A stretch of 14,132 nucleotides of DNA from the NCBI GenBank assembly GCA_964545895.1, contig CAZJHS010000073.1, positions 1-14,132 on the forward strand. The letters are read 5' to 3'. A program made the position numbers and the translations under genes. The stretch is from UBA6183 sp964545895 (GTDB lineage Bacteria; Bacteroidota; Bacteroidia; UKL13-3). Below, one piece after another: positions 1 through 7,329 of the stretch. Numbering within the stretch: position 1 is the stretch's first letter; the number at the start of each line of letters is the position of its first letter. Below the pieces are notes generated by a model, which made no database searches, was not told the origin of the DNA, and saw nothing but the letters and a program-made list of their open reading frames with translations.

Positions 1-22
1 CCATTTTTTTGATTACTTAAAA

Positions 23-42
23 GTGAAATGGAGTTTTTTCAC
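23..42 (-). terminator. Weak candidate terminator for the 87-644 gene
   Basis: On the minus strand, GTGAAA and TTTCAC form a 6-bp stem around an 8-base loop and are followed by TTTTAAG. The site lies about 45 bases past the stop codon of the membrane-protein gene, where a terminator would be expected. The stem is short and AT-rich and the T-run has only four bases, so this is a possibility and not a firm call. Confidence 0.28.
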
Positions 43-86
43 ATCCTGACGTTCCTCGGCTTTGAGCCGTGCCGGATTGGTTAGAA

Positions 87-644
87 TTATTTAGTCCGTT
101 CATTTGTACCAAGTATTTTGTTGAACCAATCAGGAAAGCGAAACCATAGAAACGCTGTTATAGAACCAAGTCCAAGTAAAAGCACAAATGCTGTCATTGG
201 ACTTTTTTCTGTCCGTAAAGTTTCAACGTCAAGTATAGTTATTCGTTCATTGTCAATTTGAAAAACCTCTGGTTCATACTCGTTAACTTCACTTTTTCTT
301 ACCCAAACCGTAACTGTGTCTGCCTGTTTTAGTCCTTGCAAAATTTTTTCATACTTTTCGTTACGCCATTCGTCACCAATGTTTTCTGCGAAGTAGAATT
401 TCTGTTTTCGTTCGTTAATATAAAAAATCAGTTCTGATTTTCTGCTTTCGTGTCCTCGTCTGTCTGTTACGTTGGTTACATAAGTGTCTGCAGCACGGAG
501 CGTTCCTTTTATTGATGTCAAGTTTGATTTAAAAGTCCAAATTGTCGGAAGCTGATAAATCCCGAAACATGTTAGCATTATACCAAATATCAAAAGTCTA
601 TTTTGATAATTTCTTGTCGACCAATCGAATTTCTTTTTAGCCAA
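87..644 (-). CDS. Two-helix membrane protein of unknown function, TTG start
   Basis: I do not recognise this 185-residue protein with certainty. It has a positively charged N-terminus, a hydrophobic helix at about residues 17-38, a hydrophilic and probably beta-rich middle of about 110 residues, a second helix at about 150-168 and a charged C-terminal tail. This layout, with a GxL...Y...F pattern and a VTVWV strand in the middle, resembles DUF3592-type proteins, an assignment made from memory of that family. The topology suggests that the middle domain faces the periplasm. The only sensible start is TTG at 642-644: an ATG a few codons upstream is out of frame and soon stops, and the next in-frame ATG would cut into the first helix. 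It lies downstream of the TonB receptor on the same strand with a 156-base gap, so it probably has its own promoter. Confidence 0.7.
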   Translation of the reverse strand: MAKKKFDWSTRNYQNRLLIFGIMLTCFGIYQLPTIWTFKSNLTSIKGTLRAADTYVTNVTDRRGHESRKSELIFYINERKQKFYFAENIGDEWRNEKYEKILQGLKQADTVTVWVRKSEVNEYEPEVFQIDNERITILDVETLRTEKSPMTAFVLLLGLGSITAFLWFRFPDWFNKILGTNERTK

Positions 645-684
645 AATTATTACACATTTTATTTATTGGTATGTTATCGGTTGT

Positions 685-703
685 GTCGTCATAGTATGAT
701 GAC
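685..703. promoter_or_regulatory. Imperfect dyad upstream of the membrane-protein gene
   Basis: GTCGTCATA (685-693) and TATGATGAC (695-703) are inverted copies with one mismatch, separated by a single base. The site lies about 40-60 bases upstream of the TTG start of the 87-644 gene. No T-run follows on either strand, so a terminator for the receptor gene is unlikely. A dimeric repressor site is one reading, and this is inference only. Nothing else stands out in the 645-800 gap. Confidence 0.3.
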
Positions 704-800
704 TAACTTACTTATCTGAGCAAATGATTGGTTTTTATTACTGAATAGGATTAACCATTTTGGTACGTTATTCTACCATCAGAAAGTTCCCTTTATTGCA

Positions 801-3662
801 CTAAAACTTAGCAGCAATACCAAACATAATGTGGCGTTGCTCCATAAATCTTGCAGGGTTTGTTGGCGGAGGTCCTGTTACACCCAAACGTGGATCGCGG
901 TAACGTGGGTCAACCCAACTATCTGGTACATTATCTCCATTGTTATATGCAGTGCCTGTAACCGGATTTATAATGGTGCTGTTTTTATTGTTAAACAAAT
1001 TAGTAATCTGAATGCTAAAATTAATTTGCGATTTGCCAGCACGTTTCCACCATTTGGTAAACGTTAAATCGGTCCAAAACCAATACGAACCAACCTTGCT
1101 CCATCTTGCATCAGGGTTTGGATCTTGTACATAAATTGGGCGGCCAGTATTTACATCCGTTCTGTCGTAAATGTATGGCGTATATCTAACACCACTTCTT
1201 AAGTTTGTTTCTACGTAAAAGCTCATTTTGTTCAACCATTTTTTGTTAAACAATCCGCTTTTGGTATCAATTTTAAAAATGTGGTTAGTTTTTAAGTTAT
1301 GAGGTACATCCCAAGGTAAATAAAACTCGCGCGTGTCTTCGTTTGCTCCACTAGCCAATAATTCTTTTAACTTATCATTAGCACTTGCACTTTGTCCAGT
1401 AGTTACTTGGTAAGTGTATGATAGCTGTCCGTTGTACCAATTGCCAATGCGTTTAATATAGCCAAACTCAACACCACGGCTGCGTGCATAATCGCTGTTT
1501 ATACGTATGGTACGTGCAACTTCTCTTCCGGTAGCATCTTTAATAAATACGTTTGCAGTAGTAATAAAATCATATTTATCTTTCCAAAATGCAGCAACAG
1601 TAAATGCATCGTTGCTGGTAATTTGTGTTTTTAAACCAATCTCGTAACTAATATCTACCTCCGGATTTAAATCGGGGTTACCCACGTTTGCAATGGTTGA
1701 ACGATCTTGATAAAATGGATCTAAACCAGGGTACACGTATGATGGATGAGGTAGAATAGTGTTGTGTCCGTAGTTAAAATATAACATCTGATTTTCGCGT
1801 ATAGGAAACGATGCTGATATCTTAGGTAAGAAACGGAACTTGTATCTTAAATCGCCAATTTTTACTGAATTTTTTAGGTATGATTCTCTAATCTCATCTC
1901 TAATTGGAGCACGTTGATCGGCTACTGCATCATCCACATATTTTCCGGGAGCCCAATACTCAAAACGGCCGCCAATACTAGCCACCAAGCCTTTGTATTT
2001 TACTTGGTCGGTAACAAAAATACCTCCACGTTGCGGTTTTACTTTCCAAACATCACTTTGTTGACCTAACCTAAATGTTTGAGATTCGCCACCACCGGGT
2101 AAAGGAAGTGGAGCACCTACCCATGGTCTGATAATATCAATCCATTGCATTTCTTGCATCTTAGCTTCAAAGCCAAACGAAAGTTTGTTCATGGAGTTTT
2201 TAGACACCAAATTGCCTTGTGCTTTTACCGCATATTCTTCAAAATAATGCGAGTGCCATAAGGTTGCAATACCGCCATTATTGTAAAAGCCTGATGATAG
2301 GTTAACAAATCCAACTGAATCGCCTGGGTTAAAATAAGTAGCAGGATATTGGTTAATAGATGCAGGGTCTAAAACTTGGTCAACGTTAGTTGGGCGCCAA
2401 GGACGACCGTTTGCATCGGCTTGTAGTTTTACAAAAAAGCGTGAGGCTAATACGTTGTATGAAAAGCGTTTGCTTACCGCTTGTTTCCAATCTATGGAAA
2501 TCATATTGGCATCGTGTGTAAATGTATTGGCATTATCCATTTGTTGGCTAAACAAATACTGGTAGCCTGGCTGAAAAGGTAAATCGTTACCAAAAATACG
2601 CAGCATGTTTACATCCTGATTGATGGTAACAGAGCGCAAGCCCGAAAGGGTAACACTTTTATTCTTTTTAAAGTTGTAGTTTAACTTACCAAATACACTC
2701 CATTTATTATCTTGAAAAGGAGAGAACAAGCGACTATTACCCCAACCTTTTTGCGGGTATGGGTTTGATATTACTTGGTTTGCAGGATTTTTATAATACT
2801 CATCGGTAAAAGCTGCGCGGGTGGCTAACGAAAACTTTAATCGGTTTTCGAAAACTTTTTTCAATAATGGTCCACCAATGTTTAACTCGGCAATGCTGCT
2901 ATTCCAGCAATCAATTCTGTTTTTATTAAAGCCAAAATTATCGCGTTTGTAATTTACGCCAAACTCAAGCTTATCGCCTCCGTTACGGGTTTTAGTATTA
3001 ACCACACCAGCGGTAGCATCACCAATATCAGCCCCAATTCCACCTGTAGTAATTTCAATATCGTTTACGGCATTACTTCCTAAATCCAGTCCAAAGCCTG
3101 TTCCAGCTAATGGGTCGGTTACTTTTACCCCATCCACATACATACCGGTTTCGTAGGTACGGCCACCACGAATACTAACACCTGCAGGCGAATTAACAAC
3201 ACCTGGTTGCGTATTAATAATACTTTGAATTTGACGTGCAGGAGCTATTTCAATGGCCTCTTGGCTAATGGCATTTACCGATGAAGCTTTGTCTACATCA
3301 ATCAATGGGCGTTTACCAATAATAATTACATCATCAGCAGTTACACTTGCTTGTTGTAAAATAACATTAACCTCTTTGGTTTCGCCTGCTTTTACTTTAA
3401 TACCAGTAAGTACCACCTTACTGTAACCAATATACGAAACCTCTAAATTGTATTCGCCTGGTTTAATATTTTTAAGAATAAATCTTCCGTTAACATCGGT
3501 TACTGCGCCAAACGAGGTTCCTTTAATCAAGACGCTCACGCCAATTAATTCCGAGTTATCGCTTTTATCTTTTATCAATCCTGTAATTATACCTGTGGTG
3601 CTTTGCGCCCATGCATGAACAGAAAAGAATGTTACCAATAATAAACTGTATAAATATTTCAT
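801..3662 (-). CDS. TonB-dependent outer-membrane receptor with carboxypeptidase-like N-terminal domain
   Basis: The product is a 953-residue outer-membrane transporter that would take up a ligand with energy from the TonB-ExbB-ExbD complex. A signal peptide ends near AWA-Q at residue 20. A carboxypeptidase-regulatory-like beta domain covers about 24-104, with the typical GVSVLIKGT and TDVNGRF motifs. A TonB-box-like DDVIIIG lies at 110-116. The plug domain covers about 125-230, with SIRGGR and MYVDGVKV, and the remainder is barrel, ending in the expected aromatic residue (AAKF). No SusD-like lipoprotein, protease or iron gene is adjacent, so this is an orphan receptor and not part of a classical SusCD pair; its substrate cannot be told from sequence. 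The ATG start is fixed by the signal peptide. It is the largest gene here and is transcribed away from a gap that contains a notable dyad. Confidence 0.95.
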   Translation of the reverse strand: MKYLYSLLLVTFFSVHAWAQSTTGIITGLIKDKSDNSELIGVSVLIKGTSFGAVTDVNGRFILKNIKPGEYNLEVSYIGYSKVVLTGIKVKAGETKEVNVILQQASVTADDVIIIGKRPLIDVDKASSVNAISQEAIEIAPARQIQSIINTQPGVVNSPAGVSIRGGRTYETGMYVDGVKVTDPLAGTGFGLDLGSNAVNDIEITTGGIGADIGDATAGVVNTKTRNGGDKLEFGVNYKRDNFGFNKNRIDCWNSSIAELNIGGPLLKKVFENRLKFSLATRAAFTDEYYKNPANQVISNPYPQKGWGNSRLFSPFQDNKWSVFGKLNYNFKKNKSVTLSGLRSVTINQDVNMLRIFGNDLPFQPGYQYLFSQQMDNANTFTHDANMISIDWKQAVSKRFSYNVLASRFFVKLQADANGRPWRPTNVDQVLDPASINQYPATYFNPGDSVGFVNLSSGFYNNGGIATLWHSHYFEEYAVKAQGNLVSKNSMNKLSFGFEAKMQEMQWIDIIRPWVGAPLPLPGGGESQTFRLGQQSDVWKVKPQRGGIFVTDQVKYKGLVASIGGRFEYWAPGKYVDDAVADQRAPIRDEIRESYLKNSVKIGDLRYKFRFLPKISASFPIRENQMLYFNYGHNTILPHPSYVYPGLDPFYQDRSTIANVGNPDLNPEVDISYEIGLKTQITSNDAFTVAAFWKDKYDFITTANVFIKDATGREVARTIRINSDYARSRGVEFGYIKRIGNWYNGQLSYTYQVTTGQSASANDKLKELLASGANEDTREFYLPWDVPHNLKTNHIFKIDTKSGLFNKKWLNKMSFYVETNLRSGVRYTPYIYDRTDVNTGRPIYVQDPNPDARWSKVGSYWFWTDLTFTKWWKRAGKSQINFSIQITNLFNNKNSTIINPVTGTAYNNGDNVPDSWVDPRYRDPRLGVTGPPPTNPARFMEQRHIMFGIAAKF

Positions 3663-3690
3663 CAGATGTATGCTATACTAAAAAACGCAG

Positions 3691-3698
3691 CAAAATAA
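3691..3698 (-). promoter_or_regulatory. Possible -7 element for the TonB receptor
   Basis: On the minus strand this reads TTATTTTG, one mismatch from the Bacteroidota -7 consensus TAnnTTTG. It would place transcription start roughly 20-25 bases before the ATG at 3662. No clear -33 TTG/TTTG element is seen at the usual distance, so the call is tentative. Confidence 0.25.
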
Positions 3699-3751
3699 TG
3701 CAATAAATTCAGTTAAAAAACAGATTTACACATTAAGGTTTTGTTAACGCA

Positions 3752-3797
3752 CAAATGGCATAAAACAACCTTTTTTGGAGGTGATTTATGCCATTTG
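3752..3797. repeat. Perfect 13-bp inverted repeat upstream of the TonB receptor
   Basis: CAAATGGCATAAA (3752-3764) and TTTATGCCATTTG (3785-3797) are perfect inverted copies around a 20-base spacer. Each arm contains an odd palindrome, ATG-G/C-CAT, and the arm centres are 33 bp apart, about three helical turns. A further palindrome, CAAACGTTTG, abuts the right arm at 3798-3807. The dyad lies between the ilvE stop (3821) and the receptor start (3662), both minus strand. As RNA it is a strong hairpin but no T-run follows on the minus strand, so it is not a standard intrinsic terminator. It could be an operator for the receptor gene or a hairpin at the 3' end of the ilvE transcript. The spacer carries GGAGGTGA on the plus strand, the complement of the 16S rRNA tail. 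Confidence 0.6.
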
Positions 3798-3820
3798 CAA
3801 ACGTTTGTTATATTGGGTAA

Positions 3821-4879
3821 TTATACCTTGTCAATCCAATTAAAACTGGTTGGTGTAGCACCTGTTTGTATGCTGTATAAAGTACTGTATAACCAGTTGC
3901 TTACCTCGCGTTCTTCGGGGTTAGGTAAAGTATACTCTACACCTTTATAATTAAATGCAGCAATTTTAGCAATAATAGCTGCGGTGCCGCTACCAAATGC
4001 ATCGGTTAATAAGCCATTTTGATGGGCTTCTACTATTTCGTCAATGCTAATTTTGCGCTCTTCTACTTCGTAGCCTTTTTCTTGCAAAAGTTTAATGCAA
4101 CTATCGCGGGTAATACCAGCCAAAATGGTTCCATCTAATGCAGGGGTTATTACTTTTTTACCCATGGCAAAAAATACATTCATGGTTCCGCTTTCTTCAA
4201 TGTATTTATGCGAAACGCCATCAGTCCAAATAATTTGGTCGAACCCTTTTTTATTGGCCTCGGCAGTAGGTAACATACTTATACCGTAATTACCTGCAGC
4301 TTTCGCATTTCCTACGCCACCATCAAAAGCACGTACGTATTTTTCTTCAACCACCACGCGTATTGGTTTTGGGTAATAAGCGTTAACTGGGCAACTAAAA
4401 ATGATTAATTTAAAATGTTTGGCAGGGCGCACGCCTACAAACTCATCAGTAGCAAACATGTATGGACGTAAATACAACGAACTTCCTTGTTTAGTCGGAA
4501 TCCAATCGCGGTCTAAATCAACCAGTGCTTTAAGGCCGCCCATAAATAACTCTTCCGATATTTCGGCCATACCCATGCGTCTTGCACTGTGGTTTAAGCG
4601 TTCCCAATTATCATGTGGTCTAAATAATTGTGCTTCGCCTTGCGCGTTTTTAAAAGCTTTCATCCCTTCAAAAATGGCTTGGCCGTAATGCAAGGCAAAA
4701 GTTGATGGCGATAAACTTAATGGCCCGTAAGGCAATATTTGTGCGTTTTTCCATTCGCCATCTTCATAATCAACCATAAACATATGGTCGCTAAAAATAG
4801 TACCGAACTGTATGTTATTAAAATCACAATCACCAATTCTACTTTGTGGAGTTTTGGTTATTTTTATTGAAATTGCCAT
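3821..4879 (-). CDS. ilvE: Branched-chain amino acid aminotransferase
   Basis: This PLP-dependent class IV aminotransferase interconverts leucine, isoleucine and valine with their 2-oxo acids using 2-oxoglutarate/glutamate, in the cytoplasm. The 352-residue length fits the longer, eukaryote-like BCAT subgroup. Visible motifs are LHYGQAIFEGMKAF at 63-76, the Schiff-base lysine K193 in NAKAAGNYG, the EESGTMNVFF segment near 228-237, and GTILAGITR at 250-258 for cofactor phosphate binding. The ATG at 4877-4879 is supported because the N-terminal stretch (about 3-35, ending in FSDHMF) matches what is usual in Bacteroidota homologues. Only 18 bp separate it from the divergent gene at 4898, so its promoter must overlap that gene's 5' end. 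No other ilv or leu gene is in the window. Confidence 0.96.
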   Translation of the reverse strand: MAISIKITKTPQSRIGDCDFNNIQFGTIFSDHMFMVDYEDGEWKNAQILPYGPLSLSPSTFALHYGQAIFEGMKAFKNAQGEAQLFRPHDNWERLNHSARRMGMAEISEELFMGGLKALVDLDRDWIPTKQGSSLYLRPYMFATDEFVGVRPAKHFKLIIFSCPVNAYYPKPIRVVVEEKYVRAFDGGVGNAKAAGNYGISMLPTAEANKKGFDQIIWTDGVSHKYIEESGTMNVFFAMGKKVITPALDGTILAGITRDSCIKLLQEKGYEVEERKISIDEIVEAHQNGLLTDAFGSGTAAIIAKIAAFNYKGVEYTLPNPEEREVSNWLYSTLYSIQTGATPTSFNWIDKV

Positions 4880-4897
4880 GCTTTAAGTTTTTACTTT

Positions 4898-5506
4898 ATG
4901 AGTTCTGATATAGAAAATATTGCCGATTTGTTTGATGAGTTTTATGTAATTGCTAATGACGAAAGTCCTGAGACCGTTAAGCAAGAAGAACCTATTGCTA
5001 TAGAAAATACTATAGTGGAGGAAACTCCGGCTGTTGTATCATTACCAGCTCAAGAAGAGCCAGTGGTTACATCAACTATTCAAACAGAATCAACCCCAAT
5101 TGAAGTGCCAAATACACCATCAAAACAGGTTATTCCTATTCAATACGCGGGTGCAAACAAAAGGCATATTGTGTTTATTTACAATGATAAAAATAATGAC
5201 ACACGCGAGAATGTAGAAATGATTACCAATTTAATTCGTAATGCGCTAAAATTCAGCATGGATGATGTGGCTGTGGTGCGTTTGTCAAAAAATGAAAGTT
5301 TATCGTTAGCCGATATAAACGAACAATTAATGGCCAAACAGGCAATTATTTTTGGTGCAAATACCCTTTTACCCCAAGCCAATATGCACGAGGTTTTGGA
5401 AATTAATCAAACGCGTGTTTTAGTGGCCGATGAGGTTCATCAATATCATAACAAAAATGAATACAAAGCGCAATTGTGGGCTGGTATTCAAAATGTGTTT
5501 AAATAA
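4898..5506 (+). CDS. Uncharacterised protein with acidic linker and C-terminal alpha/beta domain, possibly psi (HolD)-like
   Basis: I do not recognise a named family. The 202 residues fall into three parts: a short amphipathic N-terminal segment (1-20, ending LFDEFYV), a low-complexity Glu/Pro/Thr/Val-rich linker (about 21-85), and a compact alpha/beta domain (about 89-202). In the last part, a strand HIVFIYND leads into helices, a second strand (AIIFGANTL), a third (VLVADEV) and a final helix with AQLWAGIQ. The order of elements and the Leu-Trp near the end recall the DNA polymerase III psi subunit, in which an N-terminal tail binds DnaX. This is a structural guess from memory. It is followed after 11 bases by rdgB on the same strand, so the two are probably cotranscribed. 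The start ATG is only 18 bp from the divergent ilvE ATG. Confidence 0.8.
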   Translation: MSSDIENIADLFDEFYVIANDESPETVKQEEPIAIENTIVEETPAVVSLPAQEEPVVTSTIQTESTPIEVPNTPSKQVIPIQYAGANKRHIVFIYNDKNNDTRENVEMITNLIRNALKFSMDDVAVVRLSKNESLSLADINEQLMAKQAIIFGANTLLPQANMHEVLEINQTRVLVADEVHQYHNKNEYKAQLWAGIQNVFK

Positions 5507-5517
5507 ATTTAGTTTAC

Positions 5518-6096
5518 ATGAGATTAGTTTTTGCAACGCACAATAAGCATAAGGCTGCCGAAGTACAAAAAATGGTGAGTGAGCCTTTTGAAATTATAAC
5601 CCTTACCGATCTTGATATTTTTGATGAAATACCTGAAACTGGTACCATGCTTCAGGCTAATGCATTAATTAAAGCTCGTTTTGTACACCAAAAGTTGGGG
5701 TATAATTGTTTTGCTGATGATACTGGATTAGAAGTAGTTACTTTAAATGGCGAACCGGGTGTATACAGTGCACGTTATGCAGGCGAGGCTAAAAGCGATG
5801 ATGCTAACATGAATAAATTACTACATGCATTGCAAGGTAAAACAGATAGAAGCGCACGCTTTGTTACTGTTATCTGTTTGTTTTTGCACGATGAGATGTA
5901 TGTGTTTGAAGGCGAATTAAAGGGTAAAATTATTGAAGAAAAAGTGGGTACCAATGGATTTGGGTACGACCCTATTTTTATGCCTGATGGATACGATATT
6001 ACTTTAGCCCAAATGGATATGTTTACTAAAAATCAAATTAGCCATAGGGGTAAAGCATTTCAGAAAATGGCCGAATTTTTAGCTGAAAATAGCTAG
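5518..6096 (+). CDS. rdgB: Non-canonical purine NTP pyrophosphatase (ITP/XTP/dITP), RdgB/HAM1 family
   Basis: The enzyme hydrolyses ITP, dITP and XTP to their monophosphates and pyrophosphate, keeping deaminated purines out of DNA and RNA. The 192-residue length is typical. The N-terminal FATHNKHKAAEV (5-16) is the nucleotide-binding signature. PETGTMLQANALIKAR (39-54) and ADDTGLEV (66-73, with catalytic Asp68) form the metal site. PGVYSARYAGE (80-90), GTNGFGYDPIF (144-154) and SHRGKAF (175-181) are all intact. It follows the 4898-5506 gene with an 11-base gap and probably shares its transcript. Its TAG stop lies within a CTAG at 6093-6096, whose other strand supplies the stop of the convergent glycosyltransferase gene. 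No terminator can therefore lie between the two genes. Confidence 0.97.
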   Translation: MRLVFATHNKHKAAEVQKMVSEPFEIITLTDLDIFDEIPETGTMLQANALIKARFVHQKLGYNCFADDTGLEVVTLNGEPGVYSARYAGEAKSDDANMNKLLHALQGKTDRSARFVTVICLFLHDEMYVFEGELKGKIIEEKVGTNGFGYDPIFMPDGYDITLAQMDMFTKNQISHRGKAFQKMAEFLAENS

Positions 6097-7226
6097 TTGT
6101 TTACGGCTGCTTCTTTGCTTTTAACCTTTGCTTGGGTAATAAGTTCTTCTGGAATTAAATCGCTGTTTTCAGCTTCTAAATCCTGTAGTTTATGATTAAA
6201 CATATAAACAGGGATTTGCGCTAAAACGATAGCCAATGTGCCTATAATGGCTAAAATTACATTGGTTGAACTATCGCGCAATAAATAAGCTACGGTTACA
6301 AAAACAATATTAGCCAAATACATAATTAGCGATACCTCTTTGTGCGTTAATCCTATTTTTATTAACGAGTGATGAATGTGGTTTTTGTCGGCAGCAAAAG
6401 GTGATTTTTTATTTAATACCCTAAGCACAAAAACGCGCAATGTATCAAACAAGGGAACTATTAATACCGCAACTGCAATGCCAGGTGCCGAGGTTATTTT
6501 ATCTATTGTACCAGCTTCTGGGCCGTTAAATTGAATGAATTTTATTGCAAAAATAGACAGTAAAAACCCTGTGCATAACGAACCTGCATCACCCATAAAA
6601 ATACGTGCAGGATTAAAGTTAAATACTAAAAATCCAAGCAACGAGCCTGCTAAGCCAAAGGCTAATACGCTCCACGCAATTTGATCAATAGAGTAAAACC
6701 AAAGTCCAAAAGTTACTGAAGTAATTAAGCCAATGCCACCGGCTAGGCCATCAACACCATCAATTAAATTAAATGAATTTGTGATTACAATAATAGTGAA
6801 CAAGGTAAGTACGTAACTTAACCAAAGTGGTATGGTTTCGATGCCAAATAAGCCATGAAAATTATTGATGAGTATACCTTGACCAAAAACAGTAATTGCA
6901 GTAGCAATAATTTGTGTGCCTAATTTTTTCATGGGCGATAAGGCAATGATATCATCTTTTAAACCCGAGAAGAACAAAATGATTAAAGCAGCTTGTAAAT
7001 ATTGCAACTTATCATCCATGCCTTGGGTTAACCCCCATAAGCTTACGGCAATAGAAAATCCTGCAACTATAGCTACGCCACCCAACCTTGGTATTTTGTT
7101 GGTATGTAATTTTCTAAAGTCAGGTTTATCGTATAACCCTTTTAACTTGGCTACTGTAATAATGGATGGTATACCAAATATTACAGCAAGTAGTGAAGTT
7201 AAAAAGGCCAGTATAATATTTTGCAT
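6093..7226 (-). CDS. wecA: Undecaprenyl-phosphate sugar-1-phosphate transferase, WecA/TagO type
   Basis: This is a polytopic inner-membrane enzyme of glycosyltransferase family 4. It would move a HexNAc-1-phosphate, usually GlcNAc-1-phosphate, from a UDP-sugar onto undecaprenyl phosphate to start a surface glycan. The 377 residues contain about ten or eleven hydrophobic segments. Conserved sites are PRLGG (46-50), the Asp91-Asp92 pair after GLK, NLIDGVDGLAGG (153-164), FNPARIFMGDAGS (204-216) and HIHH (283-286). The HIHH form and NPARIFMGD favour WecA/TagO over MraY. The hydrophilic tail after about residue 350 is variable in the family. The exact sugar cannot be read from sequence. No other glycan genes are adjacent. 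It lies 103 bases downstream of pdxH on the same strand, and its stop overlaps the rdgB stop by sharing CTAG. Confidence 0.93.
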   Translation of the reverse strand: MQNIILAFLTSLLAVIFGIPSIITVAKLKGLYDKPDFRKLHTNKIPRLGGVAIVAGFSIAVSLWGLTQGMDDKLQYLQAALIILFFSGLKDDIIALSPMKKLGTQIIATAITVFGQGILINNFHGLFGIETIPLWLSYVLTLFTIIVITNSFNLIDGVDGLAGGIGLITSVTFGLWFYSIDQIAWSVLAFGLAGSLLGFLVFNFNPARIFMGDAGSLCTGFLLSIFAIKFIQFNGPEAGTIDKITSAPGIAVAVLIVPLFDTLRVFVLRVLNKKSPFAADKNHIHHSLIKIGLTHKEVSLIMYLANIVFVTVAYLLRDSSTNVILAIIGTLAIVLAQIPVYMFNHKLQDLEAENSDLIPEELITQAKVKSKEAAVNN

Positions 7227-7329
7227 GAATTGATTAACGTTTATTGCTTAATGGTTATTGTATACCAACGCAAAGTATGCAAAAAAAAGTAAAATATTGC
7301 TACAAACTACATGATTTGGTAGTTTAAGT

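Noticed and set aside
57..69. CGGCT-TTG-AGCCG hairpin near the left edge
   Set aside because: A 5-bp stem with a 3-base loop and no T-run on either strand; it could be part of a larger element outside the window, but nothing visible supports that.
642..649. Exact TAnnTTTG match (TAATTTTG on the minus strand) at the start of the membrane-protein gene
   Set aside because: It overlaps the TTG start codon, so transcription from it would begin inside the gene and lose the first helix; no -33 element accompanies it.
3788..3820. Ten-codon plus-strand ORF preceded by GGAGGTGA at ideal spacing
   Set aside because: It is antisense to the ilvE-receptor gap with no plus-strand gene after it, and Bacteroidota rarely use Shine-Dalgarno signals. 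The sequence is better explained as part of the dyad.
3741..3950. Plus-strand open frame across the receptor-ilvE gap
   Set aside because: It mostly covers the antisense of ilvE and the dyad; no start signal or protein-like pattern supports it.
7304..7325. AAACTAC/GTAGTTT 7-bp hairpin just after the pdxH stop codon
   Set aside because: Positioned as a pdxH terminator, but the T-rich stretch comes some 15 bases after the stem and the stem is AT-rich, so I do not call it.
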